Shown: positions 1-7,516 of the stretch, one piece after another
Position numbering within the stretch: position 1 is the first letter of the stretch
How the letters are laid out: every line of letters begins with the position of its first letter
Source of the DNA: Meiothermus sp. QL-1
Lineage (GTDB): Bacteria > Deinococcota > Deinococci > Deinococcales > Thermaceae
Direction: 5' to 3'
Assembly (NCBI RefSeq): GCF_003351145.1
Contig: NZ_QQSV01000002.1
Span: 351,583 to 415,582, forward strand
DNA: 64,000 nucleotides
Program-made: the position numbers and the translations under genes
The notes under the pieces: model-generated
Told to the model about the DNA's origin: nothing
Databases searched by the model: none
What the model saw: the letters and a program-made list of their open reading frames with translations, nothing else

Positions 1-1053
1 CTCGCGGTTCATGGCGTAGATGAGGGCCTGGCGGGTCTTGACGTTGTCCAGCATCAGGTCCCGCACCCTTTGCACGTTGCTGAACTGGTTAATCTCGATG
101 TGCTCGAAGAAGGGGGTGGAGACGGCCCAGATCTCGAAGCGCCCTGGGGCCCGGCTCAGAAGCTGGCGGCTTCGGGCCTGGTCGAAGGTGATGGAGACGC
201 TCGAGGCCGCATCAATCCCCCCGCCCAGGATGGCCACCAGGAGCGAGTTGGTGTTCTGGATAATGCGGTAGACCACCCGCTGCACGTACTTGTCCTCCCC
301 GCCGGGGGGCTTGATCCAGAAGCGCGGGTTGCGCTGCATCTCGATGCTGCTGCCCGGCACCCACCGCACCAGGGTGAAGGGCCCCGAGTAGACCATCCGC
401 CCGCTGTTTAGGAACTGGGGGGAGGAGAACTGGGTGAAGAAGTTGCGGAAAATCTCGGCCTGGCGCGCCGCATCGGAGGTTTGGGCAGCAGCAGCCTTGG
501 CCCGCTCCCACTCCTGCCGCATGATGTGGTTCGGGGCGTAGTTGACCTGGTTTACCTCGAGGTCGTAGAAGTAGGCCGGCTCCAACACCACCGTGAAGTT
601 GCGGCCATCGCGCACCCGCAGGGTGGCCCGCTCGAAGAAGTCCACCGCGGTGGAGGGGACCCCTTTGGTCTTACCCATCTCGAACCAAAGGGCCACGTCC
701 TCGGTGCTGATGGGCCGCCCGTCCGACCAGACCGCATCGGGCCTTATGGTGTAGTCGAGCTCCAGCCGCCTTACCCCTGGGCGGATGTTGGTAAAGCGCA
801 CCCGGCCGTTCTGCAGCGTGGGCACCTCGGTGACCACCACCGGGATGATCTCCAGGTCGCGGTTGGTCTGCACCAGGGGGGCGAACAGGAAGTTCTCGAT
901 CTCGAACTTGATGGACTGGTTGGAGATGGCGTTGACCACATCCCCAGCCAAAGCCCGGGGTTCCTGGGCAGCCCCAATCACCAGGCTGTTGTCCTGGGGG
1001 CCGGCCAGGGCCAGCCCAGCCAAAAACCAGAGGCTCAGGGCAACCTTTTTCAT
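1..1053 (-). CDS. ABC transporter solute-binding protein, family 5 (partial)
   Basis: N-terminal 351 residues of a periplasmic peptide/oligopeptide-binding protein (SBP_bac_5 family); the rest lies beyond the left edge. The reading frame stays open to base 1 and is a close paralogue of the complete protein encoded at 1154-3028: both share the mature start (DNSLVIGA...QEPR), the 'NAISNQSIK/NVISNQSIK' stretch and the 'ARQALI/TRQALL..A.NRE' block, where this fragment ends. A signal peptide (MKKVALSLWFLAGLALA) precedes the mature part. The start ATG at 1051-1053 follows an AGGTAAGG ribosome site. It lies downstream of its paralogue on the same strand but behind a terminator and with its own promoter, so it may be expressed separately. 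Ligand unknown; family members bind di- or oligopeptides or other solutes. Confidence 0.9.
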   Translation of the reverse strand, partial: MKKVALSLWFLAGLALAGPQDNSLVIGAAQEPRALAGDVVNAISNQSIKFEIENFLFAPLVQTNRDLEIIPVVVTEVPTLQNGRVRFTNIRPGVRRLELDYTIRPDAVWSDGRPISTEDVALWFEMGKTKGVPSTAVDFFERATLRVRDGRNFTVVLEPAYFYDLEVNQVNYAPNHIMRQEWERAKAAAAQTSDAARQAEIFRNFFTQFSSPQFLNSGRMVYSGPFTLVRWVPGSSIEMQRNPRFWIKPPGGEDKYVQRVVYRIIQNTNSLLVAILGGGIDAASSVSITFDQARSRQLLSRAPGRFEIWAVSTPFFEHIEINQFSNVQRVRDLMLDNVKTRQALIYAMNRE

Positions 1054-1084
1054 CCTTACCTCCATGGCCAAAGACTTGTGCACG

Positions 1085-1114
1085 ATTGTATTGCTCCCTA
1101 CCCTTTTAAGCCAA
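1085..1114 (-). promoter_or_regulatory. promoter of the partial solute-binding gene
   Basis: On the minus strand TTGGCT (1109-1114), an 18-base spacer and TACAAT (1085-1090), about 32 bases before the start at 1053. The -35 box overlaps the left arm region of the terminator of the upstream gene. Confidence 0.5.
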
Positions 1115-1137
1115 GAAGCCGGGGAGCCCCCGGCTTC
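1115..1137 (-). terminator. terminator after the 624-aa solute-binding gene
   Basis: Perfect 10-bp inverted repeat (1115-1124 against 1128-1137) with a 3-base loop, just after the stop at 1154. The following minus-strand bases are only moderately T-rich (TTGGCTTAAAA), so termination may be partial. Confidence 0.6.
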
Positions 1138-1153
1138 CTCTGCTTAGCCCGGC

Positions 1154-3028
1154 CTACTTGATGGCGATCCCACCGGCCTGGGCCTGGTCGTGCCGCTTGA
1201 CCGCTCCCCGGCTGGCCCAGCCGATCTCCCAGGCGTTCCAGCCCGGGTAGCCGTTTCCGCCGGAGTAGGTCGAGGCCACGTAGTTCACCAGCCCGCTGCG
1301 CACCACCAGGTAGTTGGAGCGGAAGCGCAAAGGCAGGGCGGGCAGCTCCTCGGCCCAGATCTCCTGGGCCCGGGCAAAGAGCTGCTTGCGGCGGGCCTCG
1401 TCGAACTCGATCACGGCCTGGCTGGTGAGCCGGTCAAACTCCTCGTTGCGCCAGTTGCCGATGTTCTGACCGGCGTAGTTGTTCTCCCGGCTGGGTACCT
1501 GGATGGCGCCGGTGTTGAGGTTCCTGTACTGGAAGAGGCTGCCGTCCTCGGCCAGGCTGCTCACCCAGGCGAACATGAAGAAGAGCCACTTGCCCTCCTC
1601 ACCCCGCTGGATGAAGTCGTCGGCAAAGACCACGGCGCTGGGGGCGTTGGCCGCCCGGACCGCAATGCCCACCTGGCGCCACTGCTCGATGAAGAGCTGC
1701 TGGGTGCGCTCGCGCACGGTATTGCCCGCGGTGGTCACCCAGTCCAGCTCGAAGCGCACAGTGCGTCCGTCCACGGTGCGCTGCAGGATGCCGTCGGGAC
1801 CGGGACGCCAGCCCACCTGGGCCAGCAGCTCGCGGGCCCGGGCCGGGTTGTACTCGTACCGGCGCACGTTGGGGTTGAAGAGGGGGTTGGTGGGGGAGAC
1901 CCAGGTGTGGGCCACGGGCTCGGTGCCGTCGAAGAAGGCCTGTACCCAGGCTTCGCGGTTGATGGCGTGCAGCAGGGCCTGGCGGGTGCGCTTGTCGTCC
2001 AGGGTGAGGTCCCGCACGCGCTGAACGTTGGTGAACTTGTTGATGTCGATGTGCTCCCAGATGGCCCCCGGCACCGCCCAAATCTCGAAGCGCCCTGGGG
2101 CCCGGCTCACGAGCTGGCGGCTTCTGGCCTGGTCGGCGGTGATGCCCACCGTGGAGGTGGCGTCAATACCCCCGCCTAGGATGGCCACCAGGAGCGAGTT
2201 GGTGTTCTGGATAATGCGGTAGACCACCCGCTGGACGTACTTGTCGGCCCCACCTTGGGGAACGATGGCGGTGAAGTTGGGGTTGCGCACCAGCTCGATG
2301 GTGCTGTTGGGGATCCAGCGCTGCACCCGGAAGGGACCCGAGTAGACCATCCGCCCGGCGTTGATGGCCTGGTTGGAGCTGAACTGCTGGAAGAAGTTGC
2401 GGTAGAGCTCGTTCAGCCGCTGGGCATCGCGATCAGGGTTCAGGGGAGCGGCCGCAGCCTTGACCTTCTCCCACTCGGGGCGCATGATGTGGGCCGGCGC
2501 GTAGCCGATGGGCGAGCCGTAGGTGTCGTAGTAGTAGGCCGGCTCAAAGATCACCGTCATGTTCTGCCGGTCGCGCACCCTGAGGTTGACCCGCTCCCAG
2601 TAGTCGGGGTTGGTCACGGGCATCCCCTTGGCCTTGCCCACCTCGAAGTAGAAGGCGAAGTCGTCGGTGGTGAGGGGAGCCCCGTCCGACCAGCGCAGGT
2701 TGGGCTTCAGGGTGATGTCGATCTCCAGCCGGCGCTTGCCGCCGCCGACATCGGTTACCCGGATGCGGCGGTTCGCCAGGGTGGGCACCTCGGTGGCGAG
2801 CACTGCCTCGTTTTCGGCCCGCAGGTTTTGCACGATCAGGGGCGCGAAGAGGTAGTTTTCGATCTCCACCTTGATGGACTGGTTGGAGATCACGTTGAGG
2901 AAGTCACCCCCCAGCACCCGCGGCTCCTGGGACGCGCCGATGACCAGGCTGTTGTCGGCAGGCCCGGCCAGCGCAGCCCCTGTGGCTAGGGTTAGACCCA
3001 GTGCAAGAATTTTGCTTAGACGACCCAT
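1154..3028 (-). CDS. ABC transporter solute-binding protein, family 5
   Basis: Complete 624-residue periplasmic binding protein of the peptide/nickel/opine family (SBP_bac_5), about the usual length. It has a signal peptide (residues 1 to about 21, ending ALA-GPADN), then the lobe-I/lobe-II fold with family motifs such as 'LRWSDGAPLTTDDFAFYFE' near residue 110 and 'RQALLHAINREAW' near 350. The start is taken at ATG 3026-3028; a TTG one codon earlier is too close to the AGGAGG at 3034-3039. Transcribed from a strong promoter at 3089-3116. A paralogue follows downstream; no permease or ATPase genes are in view, so the rest of the transporter is either beyond the left edge or elsewhere. Confidence 0.93.
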   Translation of the reverse strand: MGRLSKILALGLTLATGAALAGPADNSLVIGASQEPRVLGGDFLNVISNQSIKVEIENYLFAPLIVQNLRAENEAVLATEVPTLANRRIRVTDVGGGKRRLEIDITLKPNLRWSDGAPLTTDDFAFYFEVGKAKGMPVTNPDYWERVNLRVRDRQNMTVIFEPAYYYDTYGSPIGYAPAHIMRPEWEKVKAAAAPLNPDRDAQRLNELYRNFFQQFSSNQAINAGRMVYSGPFRVQRWIPNSTIELVRNPNFTAIVPQGGADKYVQRVVYRIIQNTNSLLVAILGGGIDATSTVGITADQARSRQLVSRAPGRFEIWAVPGAIWEHIDINKFTNVQRVRDLTLDDKRTRQALLHAINREAWVQAFFDGTEPVAHTWVSPTNPLFNPNVRRYEYNPARARELLAQVGWRPGPDGILQRTVDGRTVRFELDWVTTAGNTVRERTQQLFIEQWRQVGIAVRAANAPSAVVFADDFIQRGEEGKWLFFMFAWVSSLAEDGSLFQYRNLNTGAIQVPSRENNYAGQNIGNWRNEEFDRLTSQAVIEFDEARRKQLFARAQEIWAEELPALPLRFRSNYLVVRSGLVNYVASTYSGGNGYPGWNAWEIGWASRGAVKRHDQAQAGGIAIK

Positions 3029-3088
3029 CAAGCCTCCTTTTGGGCCCTGCTGAGCAGAGCCGTGTTGCTGTGGCGTTTTGCCGCCCCT

Positions 3089-3116
3089 ATTATAGCCAGC
3101 CCGACTTCGGCGTCAA
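3089..3116 (-). promoter_or_regulatory. strong promoter of the solute-binding gene
   Basis: Minus strand TTGACG (3111-3116), 16-base spacer, TATAAT (3089-3094); near-consensus housekeeping sigma promoter. The leader to the ATG at 3028 is about 50-55 bases. Confidence 0.75.
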
Positions 3117-3178
3117 ACTGAGGGGAATTTCAGTGAGCGAGGACGGCACCCTGGTTTTTGGGCACCTGCTCGCAAAGT

Positions 3179-3209
3179 AAAAGGGCCATCCGCCAAAAGG
3201 TGGATGGCC
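3179..3209 (-). terminator. terminator of the iron-sulfur carrier gene
   Basis: Inverted repeat of 11 bp (3184-3194 against 3199-3209, one G-U pair) with an AAAA loop, followed on the minus strand by CCCTTTTACTTT. It lies 18 bases after the stop codon at 3228. Confidence 0.8.
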
Positions 3210-3227
3210 TCCCCTCGAGGGCTTAAG

Positions 3228-3602
3228 CTAGCCGCCGCAGCCGCCCCCCTCAGGGCTTCTACCGTCGGTGCGGAAGGAGTGGCCGCAGCCGCAAGAGGAG
3301 GTGGCGTTGGGGTTGTTTACGCTGAAGCCCCCGCCCATCAGGTTCTCCACCCAGTCCACCTGCGAGCCCTTGAGCAGGGGAAGGGACATCCGGTCCACCA
3401 CCAGCCGTACCCCGTGCATCTCCACGGTGGTGTCGCCTTCCAGCTCCCGCTCATCCACGGCCATGCCGTACTGGTAGCCGCTGCAGCCCCCCGACTTCAC
3501 GAAGACCCGAATGGCCGCGTGGGGTTTGTTGTACCGCGCCAAAATCTCCTTGGCCCGCTCGGCGGCCAGCGGGGTGATGGAGATTACCGCTTCCTGCACC
3601 AC
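3228..3602 (-). CDS. A-type iron-sulfur carrier protein (HesB/IscA/SufA/ErpA family)
   Basis: 124-residue protein of the HesB/IscA family, which carries or inserts Fe-S clusters into target proteins in the cytoplasm. All three family cysteines are present: C40 in SGGCSGY and C104/C106 in SSCGCG. Typical members stop a few residues after the CGCG motif; here a glycine-rich tail adds a fourth cysteine at C122. Start is GTG at 3600-3602, six bases after a GGGAGG ribosome site. It stands alone: its terminator follows directly and the next gene (M24 peptidase) is divergent. Whether it acts as SufA-, IscA- or ErpA-like cannot be told from sequence alone. Confidence 0.93.
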   Translation of the reverse strand: MVQEAVISITPLAAERAKEILARYNKPHAAIRVFVKSGGCSGYQYGMAVDERELEGDTTVEMHGVRLVVDRMSLPLLKGSQVDWVENLMGGGFSVNNPNATSSCGCGHSFRTDGRSPEGGGCGG

Positions 3603-3672
3603 AGCTATCCTCCCACCCTAGAGGTTAGCACGCCCGTCCGGGCCAAACGTAAGCAAGGGCACCGGGGTTAGG

Positions 3673-4821
3673 ATGGTCGTTATGGATATCGCCAAGGCCC
3701 AGCAAGCGTTGAGGGAGGCTCGGCTGCCAGGTTGGCTGCTCTACAGCTTCCAGGGCAGCAACCCGCTGGCCCTGGAGGCGCTGGGGTTGGAGGGGCAGGC
3801 CCTGAGCCGGCGGCTGGCCTACCTGATTCCTGCCCAGGGGGAGCCGGTGCTGATCGTGCACGCCATTGAGCAGGGCTACTTCGCCCATCTGCCCGGTCGG
3901 CGGGTGGTGTTTTCGCGCTGGGAGCAGTTTGTGGAGGCCCTAAGGACCCACGTGGCCCCGCTTGGGCGGGTGGCGATGGAGTACCACCCCGGGGGGGGAA
4001 TCCCCTACCTATCGCGGGTGGATGGGGGGACGCTCGAGCTTTTGCGGGGGATGGGGCTGGAGGTGGTCTCCTCGGCGGAGCTCTGGCTGCAGTTCCAGGC
4101 CTGGCGGGGGGCCGACTTGGCCGCCCACCACCAGGCTGTGGCAGGGATTGAGGAGGCCTTGGCCCGCGCGATGGCCTTTGTGCGGTCCCGCCTGGATGCC
4201 CCGCCCAGCGAACTGGAGGTGCAGGCCGAGATTGTGAAGGTGTTTGAGGCCCGGGGGCTGGTCTTCGACCATCCGCCCATGGTGGCCTTCGGACCCAACG
4301 CGGCCAACCCCCACCACAGGACGGGGGCCGACCGCTTGGCGCCGGGCCAGGTGATGCTGGTGGACCTGTGGTGCAGGGTGCCCGGCGGGCCCTATGCCGA
4401 TGTGACCTGGGCGGCGGGCTGGGCGGTGCCGGAGGCGGTGCACCGGGCCTTCCAGGCGGTGCGGGCTGCGCGGGACGCGGCTTTGGCCCACTGCCGCCAA
4501 GCCTACGCCGAAGGCCGATACCCCAGGGGTTTTGAGCTGGACCGGGTGGCCCGGGGCGTTCTCGAGGCCGCAGGCTGGGGAGAGCATATCCTGCACCGCA
4601 CCGGCCACCACCTGGGCTTCGCCACCCCCCACGGCAACGGCACCCACCTGGACGACCTGGAGACCCACGACACCCGGCCCCTCATCCCGGGCCTGGCCTT
4701 CACCATTGAACCCGGGGTGTACCCGGGGCCCTTTGGCCTGCGCAGCGAGATCAACGTCTACCTGCACCCTGAAGGCCCCGAGGTGACCACGCCGGTGCAG
4801 GAAGAAATCGAGCTCCTCTAG
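3673..4821 (+). CDS. M24 family metallopeptidase (Xaa-Pro peptidase-like)
   Basis: 382-residue two-domain protein: N-terminal creatinase-like domain (about 1-150) and C-terminal pita-bread M24 domain. The five expected metal ligands are visible: D231 (VDLW), D243 (YADVTW), H312 (GHHLG), E346 (IEPGVY) and E359 (RSEINV), so a dinuclear aminopeptidase/prolidase activity is likely. Length fits Xaa-Pro aminopeptidase or dipeptidase, but substrate cannot be assigned. Start ATG 3673 is preceded by GGTTAGG; an in-frame ATG at 3682 is an alternative. It is divergent from the iron-sulfur carrier gene and convergent with rluD, the two stop codons sharing the bases CTAG (4-base overlap). Confidence 0.92.
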   Translation: MVVMDIAKAQQALREARLPGWLLYSFQGSNPLALEALGLEGQALSRRLAYLIPAQGEPVLIVHAIEQGYFAHLPGRRVVFSRWEQFVEALRTHVAPLGRVAMEYHPGGGIPYLSRVDGGTLELLRGMGLEVVSSAELWLQFQAWRGADLAAHHQAVAGIEEALARAMAFVRSRLDAPPSELEVQAEIVKVFEARGLVFDHPPMVAFGPNAANPHHRTGADRLAPGQVMLVDLWCRVPGGPYADVTWAAGWAVPEAVHRAFQAVRAARDAALAHCRQAYAEGRYPRGFELDRVARGVLEAAGWGEHILHRTGHHLGFATPHGNGTHLDDLETHDTRPLIPGLAFTIEPGVYPGPFGLRSEINVYLHPEGPEVTTPVQEEIELL

Positions 4822-5714
4822 GGCCAGCTTCCCCCCAGGGCTGCCCAGGCCTGGAGCATATCGGGGGGTACCGGAGCGGTGAAGTGCAGGTACTTGCCCG
4901 TGCGGGGGTGCTGGAAGCGCAGCTCGTAGGCGTGCAGGGCCTGCCGGGGGATGAGGGGCGAGGGCTTGCCGTAAAGCGCGTCCCCCAGGATGGGGGCCTG
5001 CAGGTGCTTCAGGTGCACCCGGATCTGGTGGGTGCGCCCGGTGTGCAGGATGGCCGAGACCAGGGCGTGGCCCTTGGCCACCGCGAGCACCTCGAACTCG
5101 CTTTGCGCGGGGCGGGCGGCTATCCCGCCCACATGCATGCGCGTGCGGTCCACCGGGTGGCGGCCGATGGGGGCGGAGAGCAGCCCCTCCCTGGGCACCC
5201 CTACCGTGAGGGCCAGGTAGCGCTTGTACACCTTCCGCCCGGCGAAAGCCTCGGCCAGCCGGCGATGGGCGGCCTCGTGCCGGGCCACCACCATCACCCC
5301 GCTGGTCTCCTTGTCGAGCCGGTGCACGATGCCAGGGCGGACGAACTCGGGCCGCTCGGCGCTCTCGGCAGAGAGCCCCCAGCGGGCCAGCAGGGCGTTG
5401 ACCAGGGTGCCCGAGTAAATCCCGGGGGCTGGGTGGGTGATCATCCCAGCGGGCTTGTTGAGCACGAGCAGGTCCTCGTCCTCGTAGAAAACCTCGAGCG
5501 GAAAGTCTTCCGGGGCCACCAAGAGGGGGGTGGGCGGGGGTGGGTCGGCCTCGACCAGCTCGCCTTTGAGCTTGAAGGCGGCCCGGGTGACCACCTGGCC
5601 GTTGACCCGCACCCGGCCGGCGGCGATCCATTCCTGGGCCTTGGCCCGCGAGATCTGGGCCTCGTGGGCCAGGGCCTGGTCGAGGCGCACACCGCTTGCA
5701 AAGAAGCGCACCAT
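4818..5714 (-). CDS. rluD: RluD-family 23S rRNA pseudouridine synthase
   Basis: 298 residues. An N-terminal S4 RNA-binding domain (about 10-55) precedes the RsuA/RluABCD catalytic domain with the signature HRLDKETSG, in which D134 is the catalytic aspartate. Proteins of this type isomerise uridines in helix 69 or other sites of large-subunit rRNA; the exact site is inferred only from the family. The ATG at 5712-5714 directly abuts the fabF stop codon (TGA-ATG), so translation is probably coupled and rluD is the last gene of the HD-GYP - DUF5317 - fabF - rluD operon. Confidence 0.92.
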   Translation of the reverse strand: MVRFFASGVRLDQALAHEAQISRAKAQEWIAAGRVRVNGQVVTRAAFKLKGELVEADPPPPTPLLVAPEDFPLEVFYEDEDLLVLNKPAGMITHPAPGIYSGTLVNALLARWGLSAESAERPEFVRPGIVHRLDKETSGVMVVARHEAAHRRLAEAFAGRKVYKRYLALTVGVPREGLLSAPIGRHPVDRTRMHVGGIAARPAQSEFEVLAVAKGHALVSAILHTGRTHQIRVHLKHLQAPILGDALYGKPSPLIPRQALHAYELRFQHPRTGKYLHFTAPVPPDMLQAWAALGGSWP

Positions 5715-6944
5715 TCAGATGCGGCGGAAGAGCAGGGTGGCGTTCATACCCCCGAAGGCGAAGGAGTTGGAGAGGGCGTACTCCACCTTCTGCTCGCGGG
5801 GGGTGTGGGGGATGTAGTCCAGGTCGAGCTCGGGGTCGGGGTCGTCGAGGTTGATGGTGGGGGGCAGGATGCCCGAGGCCAGCGCCTGCACGGTGGCTAT
5901 CGCCTCGATGGCCCCAGCCGCGCCCAGAAGGTGGCCGATCATGCTCTTGGTAGAGGAGACGGCGAGCTTGTAGGCGTGCGGGCCAAAGACCTGCTTGATG
6001 GCCAGGGTCTCGGCCCTATCGCCAATGGGGGTGGAGGTGCCGTGGGCGTTGATGTAGCCCACCTGTTCGGGGGCCACCTTGGCGTCCTTGAGCGCAGCCC
6101 GCATGGCCAGCGCAGCGCCCTTGCCCTCGGGGTGGGGTTCGGTGATGTGGTGGGCGTCGCAGCTTCGGCCGAACCCCACCACCTCGGCGTAGATTTTGGC
6201 CCCCCGGGCCCTGGCCCGCTCATACTCTTCCAGCACCAGCACCGCAGCTCCCTCGGCCAGCACAAAGCCATCGCGGCTCTTGCTAAAAGGGCGGCTGGCC
6301 TTTTCGGGCTCGTGGTTGCGGGTGGAGAGGGCCCGCATGACCCCGAAGCTCCCGATGGCCATTTCGGCCACCGAGGCCTCGGTGCCCCCTGTGAGCATGA
6401 CGTCGGCCTCGCCGAGCTGGATGACCCGGAAGGCGTTGCCAATGGCGTCGGAGCCGGTGGCGCAGGCGGTGACCACGGTGGAGGAGGGCCCCATCAGGCC
6501 GTACTTCATGGCGAGCTGGGCTGAGGCCATGTTGGCGATCATCATGGGGATGAAAAAGGGGGAGAGGCGGGTGCCCCCTTTTTCGAAGAGGACGCGGCTT
6601 TGCTCCTGCCAGGTGATCATGCCGCCGATGCCGGTGCCCACTAGGGTGCCGATGCGGGTGGGGTCTTCCCTGCTTAGCTCGAGCCCAGCGTCCTCCAGCG
6701 CAAGCTGCCCGGCAATCAGGGCGAGCTGGGTGAAGCGGTCGAGTCTTCTGAGTTCGCGTCTCTCGATGTACTCCTCGGGGTTGACGTCCACCTCCCCGGC
6801 GATCTGCACGGGGTAGTTGGAGGCGTCGAACTGGGTGATACGCCGGATGCCCGACTTGCCCTCGAGCTGGGCTTTGTGAAAGGCCTCGGCCCCGATGCCG
6901 TTTGGGGCTACCGGACCAATGCCCGTAACGACCACGCGACGCAT
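5715..6944 (-). CDS. fabF: beta-ketoacyl-ACP synthase II (FabF)
   Basis: 409 residues, the normal length for FabF, which condenses malonyl-ACP with acyl-ACP in fatty-acid elongation. The Cys-His-His triad is intact: C161 in TACATGS, the histidine in NAHGTSTPIGD (about 300) and the one in KSMIGHLLGAAG (about 337). Start ATG 6942-6944, eight bases after the stop of the DUF5317 gene and without an obvious ribosome site, consistent with translational coupling. No other fab genes adjoin it; the operon instead links it to a membrane HD-GYP protein, a DUF5317 protein and rluD. Confidence 0.95.
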   Translation of the reverse strand: MRRVVVTGIGPVAPNGIGAEAFHKAQLEGKSGIRRITQFDASNYPVQIAGEVDVNPEEYIERRELRRLDRFTQLALIAGQLALEDAGLELSREDPTRIGTLVGTGIGGMITWQEQSRVLFEKGGTRLSPFFIPMMIANMASAQLAMKYGLMGPSSTVVTACATGSDAIGNAFRVIQLGEADVMLTGGTEASVAEMAIGSFGVMRALSTRNHEPEKASRPFSKSRDGFVLAEGAAVLVLEEYERARARGAKIYAEVVGFGRSCDAHHITEPHPEGKGAALAMRAALKDAKVAPEQVGYINAHGTSTPIGDRAETLAIKQVFGPHAYKLAVSSTKSMIGHLLGAAGAIEAIATVQALASGILPPTINLDDPDPELDLDYIPHTPREQKVEYALSNSFAFGGMNATLLFRRI

Positions 6945-6952
6945 GAGGGCTA

Positions 6953-7516
6953 TTATAGACCCTTAGCCCGGGCCTGCAGCGCACCCCCCAGGATGGTGAG
7001 GGCGATGCCCAGCATCAAAAGCACGTCCCCCGGGCTTATCACGTTGGCGTAGCCGAGGAGGCGCACCGGGATGGTATCGGCCAGAAAGCCTAGGCGGCTC
7101 GACCCATCCATGAGGGTGTGGACCGCGTCGTAGCGGGATTCCAGCTTGGGAATCCGGGCCTCGAGGCCGGCCTCGTGTAGCGCTACGGGGTCTACCGGCA
7201 TGTGCCCTCCGTTGGCAAAGATGACCAGCGCGTTGGAGGCCAGCCCCAGCGCTGCTGGCCAGAGCCCCCACAGGTGGCGGTTATGCCAAAGCCCAAAACC
7301 CACCAGCCCCACCACCAGGGCCTTGGCCAGCGGTCCGGCCAGCTCGGGTGGGAACAGGCCCCGGGCGGTGCCCAAGGCCAGTCCCCCCTCCAGCAGCGCC
7401 GCCGCTACGAACGCCCAGGCGTGGTGGAGTTCGATGCGGGCCAGGTGGCGGAGGCGGGCGCCGAAGGCGAGGGCAAGGGCAATGCCGGCAACTGCACTGG
7501 CAAGGTAGAGCGTCGT
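6953..7516 (-). CDS. DUF5317 family membrane protein (start unresolved)
   Basis: About 187 residues with four or five hydrophobic segments; the N-terminal helix (TLYLASAVAGIALAL), a RLRHLARI-type basic turn, and 'NALVIFANGGHMPVD' near the middle match the DUF5317 family, of unknown function. The frame overlaps the 3' end of the HD-GYP gene by over 100 bases, and no ATG, GTG or TTG exists in frame anywhere near where family homology starts; the next upstream one lies far inside the HD-GYP coding region. The end given (7516) marks the first ACG codon before the hydrophobic N-terminus and is a placeholder. Non-canonical initiation, a -1/+1 frameshift from the HD-GYP gene or a sequence error would all explain this. 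Eight bases separate its stop from fabF. Confidence 0.75.
   Translation of the reverse strand, partial: TTLYLASAVAGIALALAFGARLRHLARIELHHAWAFVAAALLEGGLALGTARGLFPPELAGPLAKALVVGLVGFGLWHNRHLWGLWPAALGLASNALVIFANGGHMPVDPVALHEAGLEARIPKLESRYDAVHTLMDGSSRLGFLADTIPVRLLGYANVISPGDVLLMLGIALTILGGALQARAKGL

Noticed and set aside
4009..5631. 540-codon minus-strand frame spanning the M24 peptidase and rluD
   Set aside because: It overlaps rluD in a different frame of the same strand and is antisense to the peptidase, both certain genes.
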